Source: an uncultured Clostridia bacterium (GTDB lineage Bacteria; Bacillota; Clostridia; Oscillospirales; Ruminococcaceae). Taken from it: DNA of 64,000 nucleotides. The stretch covers positions 56,626 to 120,625 of the forward strand of contig CAMELR010000003.1 in NCBI GenBank assembly GCA_945923775.1, written 5' to 3'. Under the pieces are notes generated by a model. It made no database searches, had not been told where the DNA came from, and saw only the letters and a program-made list of their open reading frames with translations. The translations under genes and the position numbers were made by a program. This document shows, in pieces, positions 25,152 through 32,899 of the stretch. Numbering within the stretch: the first letter of the stretch is position 1; each line of letters starts with the position of its first letter.

Positions 25152-25547
25152 ATGTTTAGAATCGGAACAGTCACTGTTGTGGACGTTAAAAAAAGAATGG
25201 CAAGGGTCAGATTTCCCGATGTGGACATCGTTTCGGATTGGCTGCCTGTCCTCAACCACTCCTCTCTTGTTACGCTGGCACTGAAATCGGACGGAAAAGC
25301 GTGGACTATCAGTGAGAAACACGCGTCAGCCGACCGGGAGCTGAACAGCGGCGCGGAATACACCAAGAGCCACCCTGATGAGATCAGCGGGAAGTCGCCC
25401 GACATCGAATGTGCAGGCGGGCGCGTACACACGCACGAAATATCGATGAAGATATACGGCTGGCTGCCGTTCATCGGTCAGACCGTGGTGTGCGAATACA
25501 ACGACGAATTCAACGGTGACGGCATTATCATGGGAGGATTGACGTGA
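25152..25547 (+). CDS. baseplate assembly protein V (spike, gpV-like)
   Basis: A 131-aa protein with ATG 25152 behind GGAGG. RIGTVTVVDVKKRMARVRFPD is the OB-fold start of gpV-type spikes, with SDWLPVL and the C-terminal GQTVVCEYNDEFNGDGIIMGGL. It forms the membrane-piercing tip under the hub. It is shorter than P2 gpV (211 aa) and lacks an obvious long beta-helix tip or HxH metal motif; VHTHE near residue 97 might bind metal. Confidence 0.88.
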   Translation: MFRIGTVTVVDVKKRMARVRFPDVDIVSDWLPVLNHSSLVTLALKSDGKAWTISEKHASADRELNSGAEYTKSHPDEISGKSPDIECAGGRVHTHEISMKIYGWLPFIGQTVVCEYNDEFNGDGIIMGGLT

Positions 25548-25939
25548 AAGTCGGCAGTCTTGGGAAAGTTGTTTTCACAGTTTCAACAAACAAAGTTGAA
25601 ACTTTTTCGGGCTTGAAAATAAGCAGTTCCGCGTCTTACGGAAGTCACAAGCGGCATGGCGGGAATGAGATCATTGAGTTCACGGGAAATGACGCGGATA
25701 CAGTTTCTTTTAACATGACGCTTTCGCAGATTCTTGGCGTTAAAGTCGCTGAGGAACTGGATAAGCTGAAAAAGTACAAAAAGACCGGCAAAACGCTTAA
25801 ATTCGTGATCGGCAAGAGGGTGATAGGCAACTATCGCTGGGTAATCACCAAACTGAACGTTACCGAGGAAATCTACGGCAAGAAGTCGGAGCTTATAACC
25901 GCTGGCGTAGCGATAACACTCAAAGAATACAACAAGTAA
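25544..25939 (+). CDS. tail protein U (P2 gpU-like)
   Basis: A 131-aa protein with GTG start overlapping the spike gene. VETFSGLKISSSASYGSHKRHGGNEIIEFTG is the typical gpU pattern, with LKFVIGKRVIGNYRWVI following. gpU-like proteins act at the tail end or baseplate. Here the gene lies after V rather than next to the tape measure, an order different from P2. Confidence 0.85.
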   Translation: MKVGSLGKVVFTVSTNKVETFSGLKISSSASYGSHKRHGGNEIIEFTGNDADTVSFNMTLSQILGVKVAEELDKLKKYKKTGKTLKFVIGKRVIGNYRWVITKLNVTEEIYGKKSELITAGVAITLKEYNK

Positions 25940-25950
25940 GGGGCGATGAA

Positions 25951-26274
25951 ATGTCATACAAGGTAAGCGCCGCTGATGGTTACTCGCTTTCCCTGCAGCA
26001 GGACAGCGAACTGCTATCCGTATTGCAGAACATCGCACTCCTGCTGAATACCAAGCGCGGAACGGTACCCATGCATAGGGAATTCGGCTTGCCTATGGAG
26101 TTCGTGGACAAGCCTATCGACGCTGCGGAAACGATAGCGTTCGTGGAGATTTCGGACGCGATTGAAGAATTTGAGCCGCGTGCAAAGCTGGACGATGTGT
26201 ACTTTGAAAAATCAGCGGACGGCACAATGGCATTAACGGTGGAGGTGAGCATAGCAGATGAGCAGAGCGACTGA
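25951..26274 (+). CDS. baseplate wedge protein W (gp25-like)
   Basis: A 107-aa protein; LLNTKRGTVPMHREFGLPMEFVDKP is the gp25/gpW core (conserved Glu-Phe-Gly). It overlaps the J gene by 17 bp. It starts sheath assembly at the baseplate. Confidence 0.92.
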   Translation: MSYKVSAADGYSLSLQQDSELLSVLQNIALLLNTKRGTVPMHREFGLPMEFVDKPIDAAETIAFVEISDAIEEFEPRAKLDDVYFEKSADGTMALTVEVSIADEQSD

Positions 26275-27412
26275 TTATCAGTTTGTTTCGACCGACAGCG
26301 CGGAAGTCGTTGCAGACCTTACCGCCAAGTATGAGGAACTCACAGGACACACACTGCTGCCGGCAGATCCTGATAAAATGTTCATTCAGTGGGTCGCCGG
26401 GATAATCATACAGCAGCGCATAATCGTAAATTATGCGGCAAATCAGAACCTGCCGTCTCGGGCGGCGGGTGAAAACCTCGATGCGCTCGGTGAAATGATA
26501 TACAACGTGACAAGACCGGAAGCAAAGCCGGCGGAATGCGTGGTGCGCTTTACGCTGTCAGCGCCGCAGGAAACGGCGATACCGATACCCAAGGGGACAA
26601 GGGTCACCGATAGCAGCGGGGCGCTCATGTGGACAGTCACAGAGGATGCGGCGGTAGATATCGGGGAGGTCACGGTCGATGTTCCGATTGTCTGCGAAAC
26701 GGAGGGCGAAGTCGGTAACGGCTACGCGCCCGGGCAGATCAATAAGCTTGTGGACGTAGATAATGTTATGTATTTTTCGTCTTGTGAAAATGTGGAAACG
26801 TCCCACAGCGGCGCTGAACGCGCGACCGACGATGAATACTATGAGCTCATGAGAGCCGGGCTGGAGGCATTCAGCACCGCCGGCCCGAAGGGAGCCTATG
26901 AGTATCACGCAAAGGCGGTATCAACAAGCATAGCGGACGTGTGCGCGATAAGTCCCAAGGACAAGCCGGGATATGTGAACATCTTCGCGATAATGACAAA
27001 CGGCGAAATCGCCGATGATGGAACGAAGAACGCTATACTTGCCGCCTGCAATGACGATAAGGTCAGACCGCTTACGGACGTTGTTGAGGTTCTCGACCCG
27101 CTTGTCGTTGAGTTCAGCGTGAATCTTACATATTATATCGACCGCAATTCCGAGAAGTCGGCGGCGGAGATCGAAGCGGCAATACGCAGCGCAGTTGAGG
27201 AATATGCAGAGTGGCAGTGTGGGAAAATCGGCCGGGATATAAATCCATCGCGGCTCATGTGGCTGCTTAAGGATACTGGTGCAAAGCGTGTTGATATCAA
27301 GTCGCCAGTGTTCGTTTCGCTTCGTGACGGTTCCGACCGCCTTACCCCGCAGGTAGCGCATACCGACCTTGCGAAATCCGTGATAACGAACGGAGGATAT
27401 GAAGATGAGTAA
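26258..27412 (+). CDS. baseplate assembly protein J
   Basis: A 384-aa protein of the baseplate J family: the central NLDALGEMIYNVTRPEAKPAECVVRF and IPIPKGTRVTDSSGALMWTV regions are diagnostic, followed by TEGEVGNGYAPGQIN. It forms the wedge arm with W and I. Its stop overlaps the start of the I gene. Confidence 0.95.
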   Translation: MSRATDYQFVSTDSAEVVADLTAKYEELTGHTLLPADPDKMFIQWVAGIIIQQRIIVNYAANQNLPSRAAGENLDALGEMIYNVTRPEAKPAECVVRFTLSAPQETAIPIPKGTRVTDSSGALMWTVTEDAAVDIGEVTVDVPIVCETEGEVGNGYAPGQINKLVDVDNVMYFSSCENVETSHSGAERATDDEYYELMRAGLEAFSTAGPKGAYEYHAKAVSTSIADVCAISPKDKPGYVNIFAIMTNGEIADDGTKNAILAACNDDKVRPLTDVVEVLDPLVVEFSVNLTYYIDRNSEKSAAEIEAAIRSAVEEYAEWQCGKIGRDINPSRLMWLLKDTGAKRVDIKSPVFVSLRDGSDRLTPQVAHTDLAKSVITNGGYEDE

Positions 27413-28088
27413 GCTGATCACAGAAAAGGACGCGCTCCTTGCCGCTTTTCCGTATTCGCTTACCCGCGACACGGACAAGGTCAAACTTGCGGACGCTGTC
27501 GCAAGTGAGCTTATCAAGACGGTGGCTCAATCTGAGTATTCGGCTGTCTTTCCGAGGGTGGACGAACTCCCCGAAGATGTCCTTGATATTCTTGCCGTTG
27601 ATTTAAAGATACAGTGGTATGAGGCAGATTCGTCAATTGAGAGCAAGCGGCAGGCAGTCAAGGAGTGTCTGCTTGTCCACAAATGCAAAGGCACTAAGTA
27701 TGCGGTTGAAACTGCTTTGCGGAGTATTTATGAAAATGTCCAGGTCGTTGAATGGAATCAATACAACGGTCCTCCTTTTCATTTTAAAATCTATATATGG
27801 AACAGCGGCAGCGACGAGGAGAAGCGCAAACGGGTCCTGGCCAAGGTAAATTACTATAAAAATATCCGTTCCGTGCTTGATGAAACAGTTTTCATCATTG
27901 ACATCGACGCGAAAACAGGCGTTAATGTTAAGACTTTGATATGCGGCAAAATCAAGCATTTGCGCGGTATAATTTACGACCCGCGTATTGCTGGAATCAC
28001 TGCCGCTGCTGATGTCCATGCCGGGACCAAGCTGGGCGGCAAGGTAAAAACTATATATGCGGAGGTTAATGATGGCAACATGGAATGA
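27405..28088 (+). CDS. tail protein I (P2 gpI-like)
   Basis: A 227-aa protein. ATG 27405 (spacing 8 from GGAGG) is preferred over 27399. VFPRVDELPEDVLDILAVDLKIQWYEADSSIESKR and HKCKGTKYAVETAL are typical of the family. It completes the wedge and anchors the fibre. It ends shortly before the fibre ribosome site. Confidence 0.92.
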   Translation: MSKLITEKDALLAAFPYSLTRDTDKVKLADAVASELIKTVAQSEYSAVFPRVDELPEDVLDILAVDLKIQWYEADSSIESKRQAVKECLLVHKCKGTKYAVETALRSIYENVQVVEWNQYNGPPFHFKIYIWNSGSDEEKRKRVLAKVNYYKNIRSVLDETVFIIDIDAKTGVNVKTLICGKIKHLRGIIYDPRIAGITAAADVHAGTKLGGKVKTIYAEVNDGNME

Positions 28089-29454
28089 CAACGCAATAAC
28101 GGATGTCGGGCTGGAACTGCTCGAACAATCCCTGACATCGGGCAAGGTGCTGACCTTGTCAAGAGCGGCTGTGGGCAGCGGGCATGTAGAATCCGCTGCA
28201 CTCAAAGACCAGACAGAGCTTTCTTCGGCACTGTCTGATGTGACTGTACTGATTGCGGAACAGGTAAGGCTGGACGGCAGCAGTGGTTTGCAGCTCAAGC
28301 TGCAGATTCGCAACGATGGCATATCGGAAGCCTGCACGTTTAAACAGGTCGGGATATACGCCTCTGACGGCGAAACAGAGGTACTGTTCGCGATATATCA
28401 GGACGCGAACGGCGAGGAGATACCGTCGTCGGTTGATTATCCGGACTTTATGGAGATATTCACGGCGGTTATCGCACTTTCGCAGACCTACGATGTTAAT
28501 GTTAATGTCAGCAGTCTGGTGTTTATAACTAGTGCAGAACTGGAGAAAAGGCTTGGTGACAAGGCTGATGTGGGGCATACTCATACTGTTGCTGATATCG
28601 CAGATTATGTTGAACCAATGAATCCAAACCTGTTGATAAATCCTGATTTTCGGGTAAATCAGCGCGGACAGAACAAGTATTCCAGCGGTTATACAGTGGA
28701 CGGGTGGTATATTGAGGGAAATAAATGCACGGCAACACCAAGCGCAAATGGCATACTTATCACCTCAGTCATTAATCCAGGCACAAATACTCACGCCTTT
28801 TGGCAGAGAATCGAAAATCCACTTGCTCCCGGGAAATACACACTCTCTCTGAACGTCCTGGAAGTATCAGGGGTCTGGTCGGCAAGAATCCGTACTGTGA
28901 ACGTTTCTGGAGATTACATCGACAGCTATTACACTTCCTTGCTTCACAAGGGGGTAAATAAAGTATCGGTTGACCTTTCCGAGGGCGAGTACATTTCCGC
29001 AGTGTCCGTAGGAATTAACAAGGGCACCGAAGCCGGAAACTCCCTAAAACTCGCATGGGTCAAGCTAGAGGTTGGCGATGGCGCAACTCCGTTTGTGCCG
29101 CCTGACCCGGCTACGGAGCTTGCAAAGTGCCAGCGGTACCTGTATGTTCTCCGTGGGAGCCTGCTGCGTGCAGGGCTTGCCGAAGCCTACAGCACGAGCT
29201 ATGCGATTTTTTATCTGTACGCGCCGGCTTCGTTCCGCACTATTCCCTCGGTTTCTTTTGAAAACGTTGTGCTTAGTAGCACGAAGGATGGAAGCGTTTA
29301 CTCTGAGGCAGCTAGTATCCAGGTGCGTGGGTGCAATTCAAACGCTGTCAAGCTGCTTGTGAACGCTGCCGACTCACTGACTATCGGGGAGCAGTACGAA
29401 CTCAGCCACAAACCCGACACCACCGGTAGTATAATCCTTAGCGCGGAACTTTAA
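28072..29454 (+). CDS. tail fibre protein (gpH-like with C-terminal receptor module)
   Basis: A 460-aa protein. ATG 28072 is chosen for its 6-bp spacing from GGAGG. The N-terminus (ATWNDNAITDVGLELLEQSLTSGK) and the FKQVGIYAS ... LFAIYQDANGEEIP region match the tail-collar fibre N-domain that docks on the baseplate. From about residue 185 onward, NPNLLINPDFRVNQRGQ begins a jelly-roll-like module, likely the host-binding part. A short final domain ends in SIILSAEL. It determines host range. Confidence 0.88.
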   Translation: MATWNDNAITDVGLELLEQSLTSGKVLTLSRAAVGSGHVESAALKDQTELSSALSDVTVLIAEQVRLDGSSGLQLKLQIRNDGISEACTFKQVGIYASDGETEVLFAIYQDANGEEIPSSVDYPDFMEIFTAVIALSQTYDVNVNVSSLVFITSAELEKRLGDKADVGHTHTVADIADYVEPMNPNLLINPDFRVNQRGQNKYSSGYTVDGWYIEGNKCTATPSANGILITSVINPGTNTHAFWQRIENPLAPGKYTLSLNVLEVSGVWSARIRTVNVSGDYIDSYYTSLLHKGVNKVSVDLSEGEYISAVSVGINKGTEAGNSLKLAWVKLEVGDGATPFVPPDPATELAKCQRYLYVLRGSLLRAGLAEAYSTSYAIFYLYAPASFRTIPSVSFENVVLSSTKDGSVYSEAASIQVRGCNSNAVKLLVNAADSLTIGEQYELSHKPDTTGSIILSAEL

Positions 29455-29471
29455 ACCTTAAGGAGGCTAAT

Positions 29472-29888
29472 ATGGAAAAATACATAGTTTACGTCAGAAC
29501 AGATTCTGGCGGGATAATCACTGACATCAATTCCAGCGCGTTTGTCGACGGTGCAAGCTGGATCGAGATTGACTGCGGGGAGGGCGACAAGTATCACCAT
29601 GCGCAGGGGCACTATTTAGAGCATGGTCTTACTGACGCGGACGGGCTGTATAATTACAAGCTTGTCGGAGGCGTTCCGGCGCTCCGTTCCGACGATGAGA
29701 AAGCCCCAGAGCGTGCGAGGGTTTCTGCGGCAATCGAGATTTCCGACCTCAAGGAGAAACTTGCTGAAACAGACTACATCTCCGCCAAAATAGCGGAGGG
29801 GGCTGCGACCCGGGAGGAATACATGGACAAGCTTGCGGAGCGTGCAAGCTGGCGCGCTAAGATAAACGAACTGGAGGCAATGATATGA
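29472..29888 (+). CDS. tail-fibre-associated protein (XkdW-like helical tail), function unknown
   Basis: A 138-aa protein behind AAGGAGG. The N-terminal about 75 residues are beta-rich (YIVYVRTDSGGIITDIN). The C-terminal helix has DYISAKIAEGAATREEYMDKLAERASWRAKINEL, a pattern seen in XkdW-like proteins encoded after phage fibres. It could be a fibre cap or chaperone. It overlaps the holin gene by four bases. Confidence 0.65.
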   Translation: MEKYIVYVRTDSGGIITDINSSAFVDGASWIEIDCGEGDKYHHAQGHYLEHGLTDADGLYNYKLVGGVPALRSDDEKAPERARVSAAIEISDLKEKLAETDYISAKIAEGAATREEYMDKLAERASWRAKINELEAMI

Positions 29889-30322
29889 AAGACGGAATTT
29901 GCACCGCAATTGGCATTGTAGGAAGCACTATTGCAAGTTTTTTCGGTGGCTTTGACGCCGCGCTGATCACGCTGCTGATATTCATGGGCGTTGATTATGC
30001 GACAGGTCTTATTGTCGCCGGAGTATTTCATAAGTCTGAAAAGACGGAGAACGGCGCACTGGAGAGCCGTGCAGGGTGGAAAGGTCTTTGTAGAAAGGGA
30101 GTTTCTCTGCTTGTTGTCCTTGTAGCCTGCCGGCTTGATATGATCATGGGGTCTAATTTCATTCGGGACGCGACGGTTATTGCTTTCATTGCCAATGAAA
30201 CTATCAGCATCATTGAAAATGCCGGACTGATGGGTGTACCTATTCCCTCAGTCATTACAAAGGCAATTGAGGTCTTGAAAAAGAAATCAGAACGTGAAGA
30301 TAAAAAGGACGGTGAGGAGTAA
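29885..30322 (+). CDS. holin (phage_holin_4/toxin-secretion family)
   Basis: A 145-aa protein with three hydrophobic segments (about 7-45, 75-85 and 90-115). It has the family motif GVDYATGLIVAGV and ALESRAGWKGLCRKGVSLLVVLVA. The C-terminus is charged (KKKSEREDKKDGEE). It makes membrane holes that release the endolysin encoded directly downstream. The genes overlap by 1 base. Confidence 0.93.
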   Translation: MKDGICTAIGIVGSTIASFFGGFDAALITLLIFMGVDYATGLIVAGVFHKSEKTENGALESRAGWKGLCRKGVSLLVVLVACRLDMIMGSNFIRDATVIAFIANETISIIENAGLMGVPIPSVITKAIEVLKKKSEREDKKDGEE

Positions 30323-31110
30323 TGGCTAAGTATGCAGGCATCGACATCAGCTATTGTCAGCCTGATGTCGATTACTCGGCGCTTAAGTCCGGAAAAATCC
30401 TCGGATATCCCGTCAAGTTCGTTATGGTTCGAGCGGCATACGGTACTAGCATGGACAAGTACTTCCTGCAGCACGTTCGTGGCTGTTTGGCGGCCGGCTT
30501 ATATGTCGGGGTATATCTGTTCAGCACCGCCAAGAATACCGCGCAGGCTAAGGCAGAGGCCGAGTGGCTGATCAGCACGATTAAGGCGAACAAGCTGGAC
30601 GGCAAGATCACGTATCCGATAGCCTACGACCTTGAGATGGAATCGCAGTACAAACTTGGGAAGACTGTATGTACGGCGATGTGCAAGGCCTTCATGGACA
30701 CGATAGCCGCGCATAACTATCAGCCGATGCTGTACACGAACGTCAACTGGATATGCTGCCACCTCAATTTCGAGGAGCTGAAGGACTATCCCCTGTGGCT
30801 TGCCGCGTACATATCCGAGGCAAAGGTCAAGAAGTACATCACCAAGTACGATATGTGGCAACACTCGGTTGCTGGTCATAAATACTACGATGTGCAGGGT
30901 GTCGGAGCAGTTCCCGGAATCATCGGACAGTGTGACTGCAACTGGGGTTACACGGGGTTTGCGGCTCATATCCGCAAGGAAGGCAAGAACAAGCTCCCTA
31001 ATCAGAAATACCGCGTTACTGCCACAAAGGTAGTCACGAAATCTGAGCTTCCGGCCACTACCGGTCCGCTGAACGCGATGGGTTTCACAGTGAAAACTGA
31101 AGAGGTATAA
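30322..31110 (+). CDS. endolysin, GH25 muramidase
   Basis: A 262-aa protein: YAGIDISYCQPDVDYS at the start and YPIAYDLEME near residue 98 carry the catalytic acidic residues of family 25 lysozymes. WLAAYISEA and YDMWQHSVAG follow. The last about 45 residues are a short tail with no clear binding repeat. It cleaves the MurNAc-GlcNAc bond at the end of the lytic cycle. It is the last late gene before a strong terminator. Confidence 0.95.
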   Translation: MAKYAGIDISYCQPDVDYSALKSGKILGYPVKFVMVRAAYGTSMDKYFLQHVRGCLAAGLYVGVYLFSTAKNTAQAKAEAEWLISTIKANKLDGKITYPIAYDLEMESQYKLGKTVCTAMCKAFMDTIAAHNYQPMLYTNVNWICCHLNFEELKDYPLWLAAYISEAKVKKYITKYDMWQHSVAGHKYYDVQGVGAVPGIIGQCDCNWGYTGFAAHIRKEGKNKLPNQKYRVTATKVVTKSELPATTGPLNAMGFTVKTEEV

Positions 31111-31122
31111 TATAAATAAGTG

Positions 31123-31168
31123 CGCCGCCCTTGAGGTAATTTCCTTGAGGGCGGCGTTTTTTTATTTT
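31123..31168 (+). terminator. strong rho-independent terminator, end of late operon
   Basis: CGCCGCCCT (31123-31131) pairs with AGGGCGGCG (31148-31156), followed by seven Ts. It also faces the convergent XRE gene. Confidence 0.92.
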
Positions 31169-31488
31169 ACGTCTTCTGATGTGAGCTTTCCCGTTTTCTT
31201 GTATCGCAAGCCTTCTGGTGAAGAATATACCTCTTCTCCAAATGCATACTTGCCGTGGTAGAAGTCTGTGATATCCATGCCTAATGCCTCAATGACGCGG
31301 CATGCAATACTAAATGAGCAGGTCATGATATTACGTTCCCCGCTTTCGAACTTCTGATACTGCTGCAGAACAACTTTTGCTTTGTCAGCTACCTGTTGCT
31401 GGGTTAGTCCGAGGACTACACGCTTTTCTCTTAGAATACCGTGTGCGTCATCGGATAAGTGGCACATTTGAAATCCGCTTAAATCCAT
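31162..31488 (-). CDS. XRE-family phage regulator
   Basis: A 108-aa protein with ATG 31488 behind AAAGGAGT. The HTH is GLTQQQVADKAKVVLQQYQKFESGERN (about residues 28-54), followed by ACRVIEALGMDITDFYHG. Its own consensus promoter (31531-31559) is embedded in a perfect 12-bp inverted repeat, so autoregulation is likely. It may be a lysogeny repressor or a regulator of the neighbouring TAC genes. Confidence 0.9.
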   Translation of the reverse strand: MDLSGFQMCHLSDDAHGILREKRVVLGLTQQQVADKAKVVLQQYQKFESGERNIMTCSFSIACRVIEALGMDITDFYHGKYAFGEEVYSSPEGLRYKKTGKLTSEDVK

Positions 31489-31513
31489 AAATCATACTCC
31501 TTTCAGATACATT

Positions 31514-31559
31514 CGATTGAGTGTAATTATATTATACACTCAATCGGGTGCAATGTCAA
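31514..31559 (-). promoter_or_regulatory. consensus promoter overlapped by a perfect 12-bp inverted repeat operator
   Basis: On the reverse strand, TTGACA (31559-31554), 17-bp spacer, TATAAT (31536-31531). CGATTGAGTGTA (31514-31525) and TACACTCAATCG (31535-31546) are perfect complements separated by 9 bp. They flank the -10, so bound repressor would block polymerase. Confidence 0.88.
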
Positions 31560-31578
31560 GTGTTTTTTGCACAAGAAA

Positions 31579-31604
31579 ATCCCCGGCTGTTCTCAGTCGG
31601 GGAT
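31579..31604 (-). terminator. terminator of the upstream XRE gene
   Basis: On the reverse strand, ATCCCCG ... CGGGGAT with an inner CTG/CAG pairing, followed by TTTTC. It lies four bases past the stop at 31608. Confidence 0.7.
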
Positions 31605-31607
31605 CTC

Positions 31608-31865
31608 TCACACCTTTTGTTTGTAAACGCTCTGACTTTTGCACTTATCAACGGTCTTGCTTGCATTGGGGGTAAAAGCAACGATCTCCGACAGGTCGCA
31701 GTCCAGCGCCTCGCAGATTTTATCAAGGTGTTCAAGGCTGACTCGTTCGGCAACGTTGTGGAATAGATCATTTATAGTGTTCGGACGTATCCCTGTCTTT
31801 GCGGCAAGTTCAGCCTGTGTTACCCTAAGCTCGCCCAGCTTGCGGGATAACATGATCATAATCAT
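31608..31865 (-). CDS. XRE-family regulator
   Basis: An 85-aa protein from ATG 31865; a TTG at 31871 is also possible. LGELRVTQAELAAKTGIRPNTINDLFHNVAERVSLEHLDKICEALDCDLSEIVAF is a full HTH_3 domain, of the form used by antitoxins and phage repressors. It is 205 bp downstream of the SecB-like gene on the same strand. A perfect inverted repeat (31920-31940) lies upstream and may be its operator. Confidence 0.88.
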   Translation of the reverse strand: MIMIMLSRKLGELRVTQAELAAKTGIRPNTINDLFHNVAERVSLEHLDKICEALDCDLSEIVAFTPNASKTVDKCKSQSVYKQKV

Positions 31866-31919
31866 CTGCAATACACTCCTCTTGATAAATTATACCACTA
31901 GGAGTTGGCGGTGTCTGCT

Positions 31920-31940
31920 ATTTGTTGAAAATCAACAAAT
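31920..31940. promoter_or_regulatory. inverted repeat, candidate operator
   Basis: ATTTGTTGA-AAA-TCAACAAAT, perfect 9-bp arms with a 3-bp centre, 55 bp upstream of the XRE start at 31865. A TATAAT on the reverse strand lies between it and the gene. Confidence 0.6.
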
Positions 31941-32035
31941 GCTGATAGATAATAACGAAATAGATATATTGTTAGCTGTAATACTGAATAATATATAATT
32001 CACATTAGCTTATTTACTCTTAAGTTGAAAAGTGT

Positions 32036-32065
32036 TTATCCCCAGAACGTTAGTCCCGGGGATAA
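32036..32065 (-). terminator. hairpin after the TAC operon
   Basis: TTATCCCC/GGGGATAA with a 14-nt loop just past the stop of the SecB-like gene on the reverse strand. The U-tract is poor, so read-through to the XRE genes is possible. Confidence 0.5.
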
Positions 32066-32069
32066 GGAA

Positions 32070-32477
32070 TTATTCATTTTTATTTTTGTTTTCGTAGTAT
32101 TCGATAAGGGCATTAATATTTACTGGCGGTATCATGATTGGTTTTAAATTTGGCTGTGATGTTAGAAGTGTAACCTCACTACGAATATATGGAAACATAA
32201 TTGCAATGGCGTTTTTTACAAACATTTCTGGCTTTGGATTATCACCGCTCACAGTAAATTTCGCAGAGACAACAACTTTAAGATCAAAATGATCCGGTAG
32301 GCAAGCACGAATTGCGAGCTTGACACCTAAAGTGTTGCCTTCTATATTATAATCTTTCCCGATTCCAATATCAACGTCATCCTCACTATAATCTGAAAAA
32401 CTATCTTTCCTTTCGAAAACAATTTCTGAGAAAAATAATTCGTCGAGCTTTAGTATGCTCTTTATCGATTCTACCAT
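32070..32477 (-). CDS. SecB-like chaperone of a toxin-antitoxin-chaperone operon
   Basis: A 135-aa protein. The C-terminal half is SecB-like: FVKNAIAIMFPYIRSEVTLLTSQPNLKPIMIPPVNINALIEYY contains the FPYxRxxxxxLT...PPVN core of the family. The N-terminal half has alternating beta strands with LKLDELFFSEIVF. Canonical SecB is absent from most Firmicutes. Solitary SecB-like proteins there are usually the chaperone of TAC modules, where they fold or protect the antitoxin. It starts 11 bp after the antitoxin stop behind GGGAGG. The gene is AT-rich compared with the phage late genes. Confidence 0.85.
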   Translation of the reverse strand: MVESIKSILKLDELFFSEIVFERKDSFSDYSEDDVDIGIGKDYNIEGNTLGVKLAIRACLPDHFDLKVVVSAKFTVSGDNPKPEMFVKNAIAIMFPYIRSEVTLLTSQPNLKPIMIPPVNINALIEYYENKNKNE

Positions 32478-32488
32478 AGTATCCTCCC

Positions 32489-32899
32489 TTATGCTGCTAC
32501 AAGAGCGTTATCAAACACCTGAAAACTTTCCTGTCCAGGTATTGAATCTTTTTTCAAATCACTTTGAAATTTGCCCGAACACAATGCTCGCATAGCTTCT
32601 TTAAATATCTGTGGTTCTTCAACGGTATGAACAATTAGCTCGTCAGCCTGGTCGTTAGTTAAATCACATTCCGCTTTTTCTAATGGAATACTGAAATCCA
32701 TTCTTTCTGTTTCATATTTTAAAGAACGCTTTACAAAGATATTTTGCATGAATTTTTTTCGTTCACCGTTTTTATCTCTGTAGAATATTCCACCTTCTTC
32801 GCCTTCTTTTATCCTTCGGCAATCAATTCCCGCAAATTTTAGAGATTCCATAATTAGGTTAATGGATTCTTCAGAACCCGGCTTAAATTTTCTATTCAC
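32489..32899 (-). CDS. antitoxin of the TAC operon (CmdA-like by position)
   Basis: A 136-aa protein. GTG 32899 overlaps the toxin TGA and has AAAGGAGG 6-7 bp upstream; longer readings would run into the toxin gene. There is no HTH or other recognised domain. The middle contains IFYRDKNGERKKFMQNIFVKR. The C-terminus ends QVFDNALVAA, hydrophobic and similar to the SsrA degradation tag (NxALAA). It is therefore a candidate chaperone-addiction segment recognised by the SecB-like protein and, if exposed, by ClpXP. The gene order toxin-antitoxin-chaperone supports the role. Confidence 0.7.
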   Translation of the reverse strand: MNRKFKPGSEESINLIMESLKFAGIDCRRIKEGEEGGIFYRDKNGERKKFMQNIFVKRSLKYETERMDFSIPLEKAECDLTNDQADELIVHTVEEPQIFKEAMRALCSGKFQSDLKKDSIPGQESFQVFDNALVAA

